From: Symsagittifera roscoffensis
Taxonomy: Eukaryota > Xenacoelomorpha > Acoela > Convolutidae
Direction of reading: 5' to 3'
DNA length: 64,000 bases
Assembly: GCF_963678635.1 (NCBI RefSeq)
Contig: NC_087064.1
Span: forward strand, 4,808,411 to 4,872,410
A model generated the notes under the pieces. It did not search any database. It had not been told where the DNA came from and worked only from the letters and a program-made list of their open reading frames with translations. The translations under genes were made by a program, and so were the position numbers. Of this stretch, positions 20,913 through 34,133 are shown in pieces; position 1 is the first letter of the stretch, and each line of letters begins with the position of its first letter.

Positions 20913-22832
20913 CAACCGACAAAAACAAAGCTGAAACAGGGTTAGCTGGTTACTGTGCAAGTAGCACAGAATGTTCCGACCACTCTTACAAAGTTACAAC
21001 GAAAATATTTTTCCAATTAGTGTCGTTTTTCCGGCTTGGTGTGATAAAAGAGTCTGAGCGAAACAATAGAGCTAAGGCAATTTTGTCATTCATTGTAAAA
21101 TATGCTAATTGGAAAACAATGTGGGCGTGAGTTGAAACAGGGTTAATCCGCGAAGCACTTAGCACCCGACCGCCACTTTCCCAGTGTCAAGAAAAACAAA
21201 AAGAAAAAATAATTTTTTTAAAAATAGTTTTTTAAAATTTTTTCCCAAATTTTTGAAATTTTTGATTCCTATGATGAAGCTAAAAACTCCAAAAAATAAA
21301 ATTAATTTGAGTAAAACTAAATGTTCAATGCTTAAACTAAGCATAAACAAGCTATTGTAAGCTCACTGGCTCAAAATTAGACCGGTTTTTTTATAACTTT
21401 CATAAAAGTCAAACCGGTTCATAAATTTCAAACCGGTTCATAACTTTCAGAAATCATAATTTTCAGACCTTTTTTTCTCGCCATCGGGAGAAATTTTTTA
21501 AAATTTTTTGATTTTGTTCAAATCACAACTGAGAGAACTTTTATATGATACATCTTTCAACCCAGTCTGATTTTTATATGTGGTAGCCGATTTTGCGTGA
21601 AAACTAAAAAAAAGCCTGCTGGCTTGCTTCATTCGTTCGAATTAAGAAAAAAAATCAAAAGTTTCAAACCTGTTTTTCTCGACACTGGGAAATTTTTTTA
21701 AAATTTTCTAAATATGGTTTGAATTACGACTGAAAGGGCTTCAATATGACAGACATATCACTCGAACCAGTCTGATCATATTTTTGTGGTATCTGATTTT
21801 GCGTGGGAAACAAAAAGCATCAGAAAAAACTAAAAGACATTCGCATACAAAGTTACTCTCCATTTTTAATGGTCGGAACAAAAAAATAGAAGCCTTCATT
21901 CTGTTATTGCGAAACAGACAAAGGAGATTATAGGCCGACTTGGTCTTTGTCAGACCTTTAACAAGTTTAACAAGGCCGAAAGTTCTGACGTCGTTTCTAT
22001 TTTCAAATTGGGTTATCTTTACTTCAAAGTGAATTTCAATACCGAACATTTGTTGTCCTTTGGCTTTCCTCATATATTCTGCTCCTCGTTTTTTTCGTCC
22101 TTGGTTTGATATAACAAATATTCAAAAAACTTACGAGTACCGTAAAATTACAAGATCAAACCCAGTACCCCAGCAGAGTGTCGAACCAATAATTTTGACA
22201 AAGAAATATACCAAAAGTTCCCAAAAAAAATTGCCGGAAAAGAAGGTTAAGCCAAAAAGGTATCGCCTGCTCAAGAGTTAGTTCCTTCAATTGTGTCTAA
22301 CAAGTTATTTCTTTGAAATCCTACCTCGGCTTTTCCCAATTGTTGGGTAATCTTAAAAAAAATTGCTTAGCTAGCCTCGTTTTTGGCCGCATAACAAAAC
22401 GCCGAACAGTTTCACCGAAAAACTGTAACACTCAATTATTATAGTACGAAATGGAATCAATACTGGAAACTTACTAACTCTCAGGTAAAGATTATGAAGT
22501 TAACTTCGCCCAAAAAAATTATTCCTATGTATGATGACTCTACAATAAAATTACCCTTTATTGGCCACCGGTCTTCATTGCTAATGTTAATTATTTTTGC
22601 CTCCAGTTCACTCTATCAGTTTTACCATTTACTGTAGTAAAATGCGCCTATGACACTTTAAAAGCAATCTCCTCGTTCATTTTTGAATTGAAAGCAATTA
22701 TTAGACAAACAATTTATATATTTTTTAACAACTTCCAGAAATGTTGCAGGCAGAGAAAAGGTAGCCTTTTGGCACGAATTAAAAATAACTCCTTCAGCAA
22801 GTAGAAAAGGCAGCTTACACTAAAACATTTAA
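20913..22832. other. Unassigned region with diverged repeats
   Basis: No gene can be supported. Two diverged tandem copies of a segment (about 21475-21605 and 21668-21805) share phrases such as TTTTTCTCG, CACTGGGA or CATCGGGA, CCAGTCTGAT and GATTTTGCGTG. Upstream, AACCGGTT-type motifs repeat at 21381-21440. The + frame at 22060-22281, which is Lys/Arg-rich, is unrecognised. Confidence 0.4.
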
Positions 22833-25800
22833 GTGCAACCAAACATCGAAGCTGTGAAAGAAACTGAAACCATGAAGAACTTGCCTGTAAACTTGAAAGA
22901 AGTCATCTCCGGCATTTATAGAAATGAAAAATTTAAGAAAACTTTGCCCTCTTTTTCCAATTTAATTGATCTTGTCGATAGAGTTAAGGCTCATCAACTA
23001 CAAATAAGATATTGAAAATGAGATTAAGCTGGCTAGAATGACCACAATCAAGAAATATTTGCAAATAGCAAGAAATTATACCTCCTAATTTTATTAATTG
23101 AGCTTGACTTCACATTTTAGTTTGAAAGTTTGTAGCCCTTTTGTTCCCTAGGTCGAAAAAAACGCTGCGTATCAATTTGCAGAGCCTTTCTTTCATTTGA
23201 CAGAAGCCTCTTTTAGACTTAAATTTAACCTGAATTTCCCAATTAAATTGATTTTTTTCTTTTTATAGAAAAAAATATTAAGAATGGTCTAAAAATTTAC
23301 AATTGATAGAAAAGGATTAGGGTAGATTCTTTTTTGAATTCCATGCCCTAAGTAGTAATTTTATGTGTGCACAAGATATCTTAATGAATCAAAAATTCAA
23401 GGGAATTTTTCCAAGGCAACATAAACGCAAAAAAAAACGATACATTTTTGGCTAGAAATGGCTTACAGACTAGGCAGGAAAATGATACGATAAAAACCTA
23501 GCGCGCAAACTCTGACTGAATCTGTTAGGTCTAAGAAGCGACTCTCGCATAGATCGAAAGATTTGTCTCATTGAGTTTAATTGAACGCCGAAAGGCAAGC
23601 AACTCTGACTGAAGCCACATGTGAAGAAGTCAAATACCAGACAAAGCCAACAGTCCGTTTGATAAGAAACTCCAAATTCAAAGTTCAAAATGCACTCGAT
23701 GTTGTTGTGGAAGAACACCGTCAAAAATTTGCAGGGACAGCTTTTAGGGAAGCTGATAGTCTTGAAAACTGATGCCTTGCCACAAGTTCCCGGAAGCCAG
23801 TTTAGACCCTGCATCCGAGTTTCTATGAATGATTCATATGATTCAATGGATCTGACAATGATTCATAACTCTCATCTAAATATCAATTTTTTTCCAAAAC
23901 AATTATCTAAACTCAGAGAGTGTTGACGCCCATCATCCGACAACTACCAGTATCTGCCTGCTAAATCTATTTGTAAAGAGTATATATGAGCATCAGTTGC
24001 AGCTAAAACTGACCAATTTATGCAGCTGAAACCCTTTGACGCAGAGTAGTTTCCGTCAGTCAAACTTCTCAAAGAGCTGAACGCAAATCATTCAACAACT
24101 GTCGTTCCCTATAACGTCTGCAAATTTTGTTTGCAAGCCTTTTGAAATTACTTACGTCGCTCCTCTTAACCACTCAACAAACACTTTCCCTCCTACCGTC
24201 AGGCTACAATCGGCTAAACTTTTTTTCTCAACAAGAAAAAAGTTATCAACGCTCTATACGTCACTACTAGTTCAAGTGTATAAACACGAACAGGTTTTCC
24301 AACCTGATACCCGGGCAGAAAACCAATCAATAATCAAGATCTAACTGAAATTTTGACACTAAGTAAGAAAAGTCCATGGTCTGCGTTGGTCAGTTCAAGA
24401 GCGCAAACGATTGAAAACTCATCAGTGTTGAGATCAAACTGCCATATCTCGAAACCCTCTTCTCATACAAAACGAAGAATGCAGTTGCCGAGTTTTCATT
24501 CAGGGGAATGTTGTTGAAAGGCGCTTTGATAACATTGCAGAGGAAACTCGGACAACCTCCAATAAATGTCAGTGCTCATCCATATAAAAAGTGCTCATCC
24601 ATTTTCCTCCGCTCAAAATGCACAATTCAGAAAGCATCATCAGTTTAGCTTCAAGTATGTCCAGTGTCTTTGTCGTTTCGAAACCGCTAGGTTATGAAAA
24701 AGACTTGAGGAGTACTTCAGTCTTAAATCAAATTTTTTCAAAAAAGCCTGCAATTCTTAGGGTAAACCTTGTTTTTCCACTCTGTATAGAGGTATTGGAA
24801 ATATCGAACAATTTTGGTTTTCAATGACTGTCTCTGCGACAAAGCTGATGCACAGGAACTATTGCGTAATTTTAAGATTCGACCGAGACCTGAAAAGACA
24901 TAAAAATGGTTGCAACAAACCACCCACAAAATTTTTTGCTGCAGAATCAAAAAAAAATAAACCAACATTTACTCTGTTTCTAATTGCAAATGTGGGGAGT
25001 TAGGGAGTTGTGCTGTGTTTTTAAAAAAAATGACCGCAACTCAACGGGTTCAGTTCGCCCTTTAAAACAATCTGTGTTTGTTGCCTTGCAACCGGATCAC
25101 TTTTTTTGGAAACAACCTTAGGCAGATTCAGTAAGCCTGTTTGTAAAAACACACATAATAACCTGTGTCATTGTGCTCAGAACATTTTCAAGGCAAAGCC
25201 TCCGATATTGAGGGCAACAGCAACAATAAAATAAATTCAAAACAAACCGCCCGCCATCCAACGTAGCTAGTTCGATATTCTACCAAAGTCAAAGGACTTC
25301 TTACTGTCATTCAATCGACTGGAGATTTTTCTAGGCACAAATTTGAATGCTGCTATCTTAATATATCAGTCATGTTTTACTCTCTCATGAGTCTCGACAA
25401 GCCTCGCAAAATTTTGAAAATTAAATTTCTAACGTGCAGATGCTTTAGTAAAGGGCTTCAATTTGACAGAAACCGGCCCCACTAACAGGTCGAATTGAGC
25501 GTTTTTGCTAATTTTGGCCGCCTTTCTAACGTTTTGTCATACTTAGAAGAAAAATTGAGCGTTTGCTGCGAAACAGTAAATGCTTTATTTCAAAAATATT
25601 GTTACGCATCTGTAGCCAACAAACCCTATTTTCTATCGAAATTCCGCTTTTCAGGGGATATTTGAAGAAGATATTTTTAACGCTATCAACCCTCTCGAAC
25701 TTTCAAAGCAGAAAATCAAAATAATCCTGTGCCTGCCTATCCACTGGGTTCTCACTTGCACTTGCAGACCAATGTAGCACTATCAGACGTGAAAAGGTGG

Positions 25801-27400
25801 TACTAGCTGGAATCGTAAGGGACATTTGAACATGCTGCTCCTTGTTCGTCAGCAGATGAACAGGTCGGAAAACTCTTGATTCTACCAAGTTTCAAGATGG
25901 CAGTCGCTATGCTGTCAAAATGATCTGGGTTGAGAGATCAGACTCTTCTCCGGGATATTTTTACGTCTCATTTGTTATACTTAGGTCCCATGAACAGCGA
26001 CTCGATTGCGATTTGACTCTCAATGAGCAAAACGTTTTGGAGATTCTTCGCAATTGGAAAAAATTTATGCAAATGTGTTTAGTCCTCACGACCCGAAAAA
26101 CCGCTTAGACTTAGAAGGGTACGTTCGGCACTACCGCAATAAACCTAGCAGGTCTCGGCGCGTTTTGAACACTGCATCCAATTGTTTCATCAAACTCCTT
26201 CTTTTTTGTCGGCCCAATCTGCTGCAAAACCTTTTACTTGTCTTAGTTCGCTTCCGAGAGCACAAATTCGCAGTATCCGCCATCGACGAGAGGTTTTTTT
26301 CAGGTCAGGTTACTGGATTGTGATCAACTTTCCTGTGTTTTTTTGTGGCAGGATGACTTTAAATCAGATGTAAATGTATTTAAATACACTACGCATGATT
26401 TTCCGACTTGTGTTATCTAGGCTCTTTGCTCAAGAGCCATCGGCTAGCAAAAACATTACATCAAAGCCGCAAACGTTTTGCTGAACACTTTTCATACGGA
26501 AGGTTACTTCTGTTCCGTTACAAATCCAGGAACGGCTTCAACTTGAAGATTGTTTGAGCCACTGAAAGTAGGAGGGTTCAAAATAAAGTAGGAAGGTTTC
26601 TTGCTGATTTCCAATAACAGTGATTATAGTCTTATCTCAACAAACACTCCATGAATAGCTCAGCACATTCGCGATATCAGATGATACCACGTCACCAACT
26701 CGTTGGTTGAGAGCAAAAGAACTAATTTTGAACTCAAAGAATGTTACAAGGCGATTGGTTTTTAGTTTTGTTTTTTCCGTAATCGATTCAGTCTGTCTTA
26801 TCACTCCACTTACCGTGCAATGGTATAATCCACTACCAAATAAGTTGCGCCACAACTTCATTGAATGACACACAGACTTGCCAAGTTTGGATCAGCTCAC
26901 AATCCCTGGTTGCTACTTTGATTGTTCAATTGATGTTGAACTGCAAATGTACGGCGATAGCTGGCTGGTGTTTTTTGTTCCGTCGCTTTCCTTCGCGCTT
27001 CGAAAAACTTCACCTCGAATGTCAACTTGCGCTAAATTAGCGATTATCAAAATTCGCGCTATTGAAGATCAAAGATTTCCAGTTACGCTTCTTGCTACTC
27101 AAAAGAAGATGTCATCGAGAAATTCCAGACAGAGCATTTCGAATGTCTGAGCGCCAATCAGTTAGACAAAACTCTGGAGCCGGCATTAGTTGACCATTGG
27201 TTCCAAGTCTTGAGCGGTGGTTAGTCCACTGACTCAGAAACTAGAAAAAGTACTACTGACTCCCTTAAGCAAGGCAGCTGGATAACGGCCTTTCAATTTT
27301 TAAAGCTACTGCCTGGCTTTTCAAAAAAAAATTGAAAATTTTATGAGAAATCCGCTCAATGGTCCGTTTTACGATCTGTAGGAAGGTTTAAGATCTCTTC
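22833..27400 (+). pseudogene. pol: BEL/Pao retrotransposon relic, unit 1 (gag to RNase H)
   Basis: A heavily decayed + strand polyprotein. Short frames at 22833-23015 and 23581-23926 sit where gag should be. A degenerate zinc-knuckle region lies near 25060-25220. Then come the linker phrase RYAVKMIWVERS near 25900 and LRSHEQRLDCDL, which match the BEL block between protease and RT (family: RY.V.LPW, then L.SLERRL..D). RT blocks follow: PNLLQNLLLVLVRFREHKFA near 26215 (family: GP.L...L..LL.FR), IDERFF, and FLWQDDFKSDV near 26338. RNase H-like VELQMYGDSWLVFF near 26935 ends the readable part. Dozens of stops and frameshifts show great age. No LTRs were found. Confidence 0.75.
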
Positions 27401-29964
27401 GAGTTTCCGTGCATTGCAGTTTCGACTGACTTTGGCTTTCATTGGGAAAAACATAGCTCGCTCTCAAAGATAAAGCGCCTGGTCACTTTTAAGTTGAGAC
27501 CTTCATCTGAATACAGGGAATCCAAAGCACCAAATAAGGCCATAATTGATCCTCCTGTACTTTTGGTCTTTTATGACTGGTTCCACAACAAGGCTGATGC
27601 ACAGGAACTGATCAAGTAGGTCGAGACCTGAGGAGAACTTAAAAGTTCCAAGAAACTATCCACGAAAAATGTTGCAGCTGCATCACTAGTTGATAAACCG
27701 ACCTATGCTCTCTTTCTGAATGTACACATCTATTGCCAATTTGTGCTGTTTTTAAGGAAATGGTTGCAATTTGACTGGTTCAGTTTGTTCTTCAAAACAA
27801 TCTGTGTTTGCTGGCTTGCAACAGGATCGCATGTTTTGGAAGTGTCCTACGGCACGCACATGCAGTAACTCTGGTTTGAAAGCTCACATAATGTCTTATT
27901 AGGTTGTCCCAAGAACGTTTTCACGGCAAAGCTTCCGAAAAGTGAGGATAATATTAACGTTTTTACAAACCGAATAATTTCAAGTAAAACCGTCCGTCAA
28001 CCAAATTAGTTGAATTGTGTTCTAATTTTCGCAGGACTATAAAAAAAGTCGCAAGAACGGTTCTAGGCGCAAACTTAAATACTGCTATCATAATATGCGA
28101 TTATTTCTTGTACTCACTCACGGGTCTCAAGAAGTCTCACAAAACGTTGAGATTGATAATTTGGTGAACGGCTTCGATTTGACAAAATCGACCCCACTAA
28201 ATGGGTCGAATTGAGCGTTTTTGCTAAGCTCGTTCGCTATCAACTTTTTTCTAGCGTTTCGCCACTTGTCATAGAATGTTTGAGCTTCGGCTCCGAAACA
28301 ACAGACGTCCGTGTCTTTAAAGTAACGTGCATATAAAACCTGTCATCTTCAATCTTTCCGCATTTCAGTGCATTTTGAAACAAGATGTTCTCAACGCTAT
28401 CAAGTCTCTCGGATTTTCTCAAAGTCTCTCAAATCAAAATCTTTTTGTGACGCTCCGTATGGCCCTTCACTGGGTCCTTAGTGGCCTGTTTCCGTGGCCA
28501 ATTAGCGTTGAAGCCATTACCCTCAAAAGCAATGTTGAAGATGTAGCAATTGCAGACCAAGTGCATGTTTGGTACCCGGTAGAATCGTATGGGACGTCTA
28601 AACAAACTGCTCCCCGTTCGGCAGCTGATAAACAAGCTCAAAAACTTTCTACAAAGTTTCTATACCTTTTAATAATTTTAGTTTTCGTTAGTTCCTTTTA
28701 AGTACCATGAAAAACTAGATAACCTTTCAACTAACAAAGATCAAAACACTTTGGAGATCCGCGGCCAATTAGAGAGGTTTCACTGCCTTTCTTGTGGTGT
28801 GATGACCCCACATCAGATAAAAATGTAATTCAAATACTGCGCATAACTACGGAGCGAAAGGTTCACCGACTTGTGCTAGCTGCGCCCTTTGCTGAACAGC
28901 CAGCGACAACCCGAAACATTATCTCAAAGCCGCAAACGCCTTGATGAACAATTTTTTCACAGAAGACTACAACTGCTCCTTTAAAAATCAAGAAACGGTT
29001 AAGTTTGTGTCGGAGTTTGATTAAGCTACTTAAAAGAGCAGAGTTCAATTTAATTTTTTGTACAGATTTTGCGCTGGAATTAGATCCCACTAAAACCATT
29101 CCTAGAATTAGTGAAGAAACTTCCTATTCTTCCGAAAACTCCGGAAACATCTTACTACATTTGCAATCTCAAATGGTACCACGTCAAAAGTACGTTGATT
29201 GTGAGAAGAGGAGTTAATTTCGAGCTCAAAGTCTCTGTTACACAGCGGTTGGTTCTTATTTTTGTGTCGTCCGTAGACAATTTAGTAGTTCTTCTCAACC
29301 CGATACTGAACGCACGTATGTGCTACTTAAATACATCTAGAGGTTGACTGGACACAGCCAAAGAAGTACACGCAAATTCTTGCCAATTTTGGGTCAATTC
29401 ATAAACCCCGGTTGCTACCTTGACTTGTCGATTGATGTAGTTGAGCTGCAATGATTCGGCGATAGCTCATTGGATGTTTTCTTCGTCGCATTCTTTCGCG
29501 TTCAGAAAAATTCCGCCTCCGAACGTCAATTTGCGTTTGTTTTCGGCAAAGGCAAAATAGCGTTGTTGAAGAATTGAAGATTCAAATTACGCTTCATGCT
29601 ACTCAATTGGAGGACGACATCGAGAAAGCGCTGACACTGAGCATTTCGAGTGTCTGGATGCCATTCAGTTAGCGAAAAATCTGGAACCGACATAAGTTGA
29701 GCAATGGTTCCATGTCTTAAGCGATGACAACTCCGCTGACAGAGAAACTAGAAAAACTACTAATGAGTCACTCAAGCAAAGCAGCTGTATTAACGGTCTT
29801 TCATGTTTTTAAAGCTCCTGATTGGCTTTCGATGCAAATTGGAAAGTTCTTGAGAAAATCAGTTAAAGGGTCTGAATGAGCGTTTAGGGATCTTTTCAAG
29901 TTTTCCTAGCACTACTGGTTCGACTGGCTTTGCTTCCATTGAAAATAACATAACTCTTTTTTTA
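27401..29964 (+). pseudogene. pol: BEL/Pao retrotransposon relic, unit 2 (tandem copy)
   Basis: Diverged direct copy of unit 1, displaced by roughly 2.5-2.75 kb. Shared landmarks include GGCTGATGCACAGGAACT? (GCTGATGCACAGGAACT at 24846 and 27594), AACAATCTGTGTTTG (25066 and 27798) and TCAAAGCCGCAAACG (26461 and 28924). Readable blocks are a knuckle-like CPTARTCSNSGLKAHIMS near 27850 (family: CP..R.C..C...H...LH), VESYGTSKQTAPRSAADKQ near 28575, an RT-end phrase QRLVLIFVSSVDNLVVLLNP near 29240, and an RNase H phrase FGDSSLDVFFVAFF near 29458. The coding direction agrees in both units, which confirms the + strand assignment. The unit begins after gag, so it is a partial duplication and not a second complete insertion. 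Confidence 0.75.
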
Positions 29965-30952
29965 AGATAAAGTGGTTGATCGCCTTCAAGTTTAGACTCT
30001 AAAAACAGACACTCCAGAACACCAAAGAAAGCTAAAAATGATCCACCGCTACTTGTCATTGCAGAGCAAAATCATTCAAGTTTTGCAGTTGGAGTAATTA
30101 CCAGCCAATTTTACCCAACTAGTTGAAAAAAAACAAGCAAATATTTCTATTAGGATTTCATCGTTTTTGTCTATTATCGAACTGAACAATTTTGTCAGAA
30201 CTAACGGCCGTATCCATGTCTTTTAGCAACCATTATAGCCGACATCAATTGATTCGGTTGTTTCTCCGTTTTGTTTGCTTTTAAACGTGATCATCAATGC
30301 GTCGACTAACTGTTTTCCTTCTTTCATCATTAATTTGTTGTACTACGGTTAAAATTTGAGTGCTAGTGGAACGGAAATCGCATGCTGTTGAAAACGAAAA
30401 TCAAAACCATTGCGCTATTGCTGTACAATTTTTCAGAAGAGCGCTCAGGTTACAGTCAGCTGCTTATCTTCAACTGCGGTATTGACTTCTTGAGACCGTT
30501 TCACTTAATTATCCGTCATACATTTGAGTTTAACAACCCGCTAAATTCACATTGACTTGGTTCCGTCGATGGGCACAAATTTAAGTGTGATGGCTAGCAA
30601 GCGCTTTATCTCTAGGAACACCCTCGTTAATTTGATGGAACAATGACTCCAGCTTTATGGAAGATGACAGGACTTTTTTGTTCAAAAAAAAAGTGAACGC
30701 GGAAGTTCCATTAACGCTCGTGCACAAAACCATTAAAGGGTAAAATAGTCCACCCAGTTCACCCCTTCAAGGTGGAGCATAAAAAAGATTAGTGCGCAGT
30801 TGTAAGAGCGTATTCTACGCAATCTCAAGGACAAGAAAATTGACTGACAAGATTTTGAACACTATCAAGTGTCTAGATGAAAGATCACTTAACGCCCGTT
30901 CGCTCAATTCCGTTGCCAACGACCCCAACCGTCGATAGGCTTCGACACCGAG
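29965..30952 (+). repeat. ~988-bp segment b, copy 2
   Basis: Near-identical inverted partner of 11282-12268. On its left it continues unit 2 of the BEL relic without a visible break, and on its right it stops abruptly at CGACACCGAG where gypsy ORF-A sequence begins. It may be the integrase-side part of the BEL relic, but I could not read a DDE motif. Its last ~125 bases occur once more at 34611-34738. Confidence 0.85.
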
Positions 30953-30959
30953 TAAGTAT

Positions 30960-31765
30960 TTGTATACTATGGTCTTGAATATCTTTGTGGAAGTCTTGTC
31001 GATATTGTAATCTGTTTAGTGCCCAGTTGTGTAATCTGTTACTTTCGTGATGTTGTCCAAATGATTGAGGGGGTGCTACGAATGTATTCCAATCTAATCG
31101 TTGTTGAATTTTCTCTATATCTGGCGTCGAGATATGTAGGAAAATTTGGAGGAAATGGTGTTTGTGAAGTTTGAGTTAAAGAAGTGGTTGAAGGAAGTGA
31201 AAGAGGGTCAGATCGTGACAAAAATGTGTCAGATGAAACGTCTATTGGATTATTTACTAAATTTTGTTCGCCTTGAGCGAAAGCTTGTGTCATCCAAAAT
31301 GGGAGGTGTTCTGTAGTGGTTGGGGGATTAAAAGGGTTTTATCTGATTTTTTTTTAGATGTAGGGGTTGAACCTAAATAATCTGAGGGGATGTATGATGT
31401 ATTTTGTTGTAATGGAGTCTGTGGGGTACTTCGAATTGTACTGCTAGAAAGGTTTACAGGATTTGTTGTTGGTGAATGAAGTATGTTGAATTGAACTTTG
31501 GGGTTTTGCTAATTCCATTTCGTCTTGGATGAATAATTTGTCGGTTTATATCGGGTGTGTTTTCGTTTTGACTTCGGTACCTTGCTCTCTTCAGGTCTTG
31601 GTAGAGAGGGGGTATATATTATATACTAGTTCGTATTGTGGTTTGCTCAGCGATGCTTGGCGAATTACTGGCTCTAGTGGTTCGGACAATCGTGCGTGTC
31701 TTTCTTGAAATGTATTTGGATTGTCTTGAAAAGAGATGCGTGTTGATGATTGAGGGTTATTTTTT
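30960..31765 (-). pseudogene. ORF-A relic, - strand copy 1
   Basis: Reverse-strand copy of the ORF-A region at 12269-13140, with the same Ser/Thr/Pro-rich part (open at 31293-31039, starting MTQAFAQGEQNLVNNP) and a following aromatic-basic part in another frame. Compared with the + copy it differs at only a handful of residues. It is followed on the - strand by segment b instead of env, so its downstream gene is lost. Confidence 0.6.
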
Positions 31766-31871
31766 TGTGTATTTGCTGGTGTTGTTGGAGGTTCTTGAGA
31801 CGTTGTTATTGAGGATTGATGTGGGGGTTATTGATTAGCAACTTTGAAAAAATTTTTGAAAAATTATTTAT

Positions 31872-32358
31872 TCAAGAAGAAATTTTTTGTTTACTGTAAT
31901 ATTCTTCAATGAAAAGGATTAAAAGTATCGTTGCTAATGCGAAGGTTACGATAGCCTTCTGTACACATTTGCACACTGTCCTTATCAGGGATGTCAAAAA
32001 AGTGAGAGATTTTATAAAAAGAAGAAAAACATCTGTTCTACTGAACAGATGTTGGAACATTTAGATAGTTATTTGAAATATCGTACCTGAAGAGGTGGTC
32101 AATGATTTTGGAGAAACTTACGTAGGTTTGGGCTAGGGAAGAAATTGATGAAAAAGTTGCAAAAAAAATCATCAGGGTGAAGATGAATATTTCTAAAATG
32201 TCGGATATGAAAATTATATAAGATTTGAAAAAAATGGAAAGAATTGAACAAAGATTTGAAAGTATACAACAAAATTTTTGAACTGTTTGAGAAAAGAGCA
32301 TTTGAAGAAGTGATTTCTTCGTCGAAATATATTTTTTATTTTTTGTGGCAAAATTCAA
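31872..32358 (-). pseudogene. env: env 3' end with transmembrane anchor, copy 1
   Basis: Two overlapping - strand frames, 32358-32038 and 32060-31872. The first is helical and hydrophobic and ends in YDISNNYLN. The second ends with CVQKAIVTFALATILLILFI followed by a short polar tail. This is a typical single transmembrane anchor with a short cytoplasmic end, as in retroviral-type envelope proteins. A frameshift separates them. The DVFLLFIKSL block aligns in position with NLFSFLVNLK of the + strand env. The rest of env is absent at this place. Confidence 0.6.
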
Positions 32359-32939
32359 GTGTGGTCCGAATTTTTATTGATTTTTTGACAAGTGGGTTGG
32401 ATTTCGGCAGTTTTTGAGAAGGAAAAGTTTGGAGGGCTCTTAAGTGTTTTCTTGGTTTTATTGTTATTTATTGGATTATTGAGGGTATCTGAGAGATATT
32501 CGTGCTTAAGGCTAAATGATCATGTCTATTTTGTTCTTTAGGCTAATTTAATATTTTTGGCTGAGGGCTTTTTGAGCTCTAAGTTTGGACAAAATTGTTG
32601 ATCTTTGTACTGCTTGATAGAGGAGGGTTGTATTAGTGAAACTGTGTTTGTTTCAGGTGTCAATGTTTAGCCGTTTGCTAATCTTTGACATGGAGGTTTT
32701 TTTGTTATACTTAGAGATTAGCTTGATGGTGGTGGTTTGTCGGCTAGAGAGGTCGTGTTAGAAATGAGGTGATGATTCGGAAAAGCTTCTTATTGGCTGA
32801 ATTTGAACTAGTTTGTTCAAGTGCTTTTCAGCATGAATTTTGAGAAAATGTTCGGTCCATGAAAATATCTTCAAGAGGTGAAAATGTTAATTAATTCAAA
32901 ATGTTTTTTAAAATTCAACTTGCTTTAATAATTTAGATT

Positions 32940-34133
32940 GTGGGATGAATGTTCTGTAATTTTTTCGTGGCGGATTACGAAGTCGCGAGGATTGTCTATG
33001 TAGAGATTTTTCTTTTTGTTCTGGTGGTATATTTTTTTCTTCTAATTTTCATATTTTTATTCCTGTCTGAGGTATCTTTTGTTGTCCATGTTTTTTGATG
33101 TTTGTTTGGGAAGTTTTTTGTTCTTTTCATCTTATTGTTTTTGGATGGGGTGCATATCAGTGCTTTGATTTTGATTTTGTTCTGAGCTATTTTTATAGTT
33201 TTAGGTCCTGTAAAAGATTATAATTGAGTAAGTTCTCGAAGTGCGTACTCTTTTAAATAATAAGGTAAAAGGTTGTTTCGATGTTGAACGATTTCCCCTT
33301 TTCTGTTTAAGTGTGTATGTTACATCAGTGGGTTTATCAATTATTTGATATGGTCCTTTTCGGAGTGGTTGTAATTTTTTAGAAATTCTTTTTTGTGTTG
33401 TAAAATTTGGAATAAAAACATATCTTCCAATTTTTAAATTTGTAGCTGGTGTAAATCGGGAATTTGTTTGGGAATTATTATTTTGTCTTTGTAATAATTT
33501 TTTTGTTACTTTCTGGTAAATTTTGTTGTGTTTTTTGTCTCTGTTTAAAATCCATTCGATGTGTGTACCGGAAGCTTATTTTAAAGTTTGAGGATGATGA
33601 AAATGATCTTCATCGTGGGTATGTAGTGGTAGATTGTAACATATTGATTCTTTAGAGGGTTGGCAATAACCTTGTGCATTTTTTGCTGTGAACATTATCG
33701 GTTTCCGGGGTTTTTGGTCGAAAACCATTTCATAAGGTGAGATACCTAGGGTTGTTGTGATTTGTGAGTTATAAGATAGTGGGAATATTTTTACATCTCT
33801 CGACCATTCAGTATATCGTGTGTCGTTTCCGTTAAGGATGCATCTAAGACATTCTTGTAGTGAACAGTTCATGCCTTCGACTAAACCATTAGTCCAAGGT
33901 GCATGAGATGTACGTGGTTTGTGTTTAATGTTATATAAGTGGCTTAGTGTGATAGTTTCGTTGTTTATAAATTCAGTGCCATTGTCTGTAACGAGGATTT
34001 CGGGTAAACCGAATTTTGCTATCCAGTGTTCATGAAGTGTTGTATATGCATAATAAGCATTACAATGAGGTACTGGGTTAAGTGCTACGTAATGTGTGAA
34101 TGCATCTACTTTTACCATTATATATGGTAAAAT
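32940..34133 (-). pseudogene. pol: Integrase core and C-terminus, tandem copy 1
   Basis: The open frame 34118-33576 starts inside the catalytic core. VDAFTHYVALNPVP carries the first Asp, VTDNGTEF the second Asp and NGLVEGMN the Glu, so the DDE set is readable. TLGISPYEMVF is the usual core end. The C-terminal part (about 33560-33270) is broken by indels: it has one T more than copy 2 in the GTTTTTTGTC run near 33540. A basic tail can be followed to about 32940. The N-terminal zinc-binding part is absent, and the core is preceded by the env leader. Confidence 0.85.
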
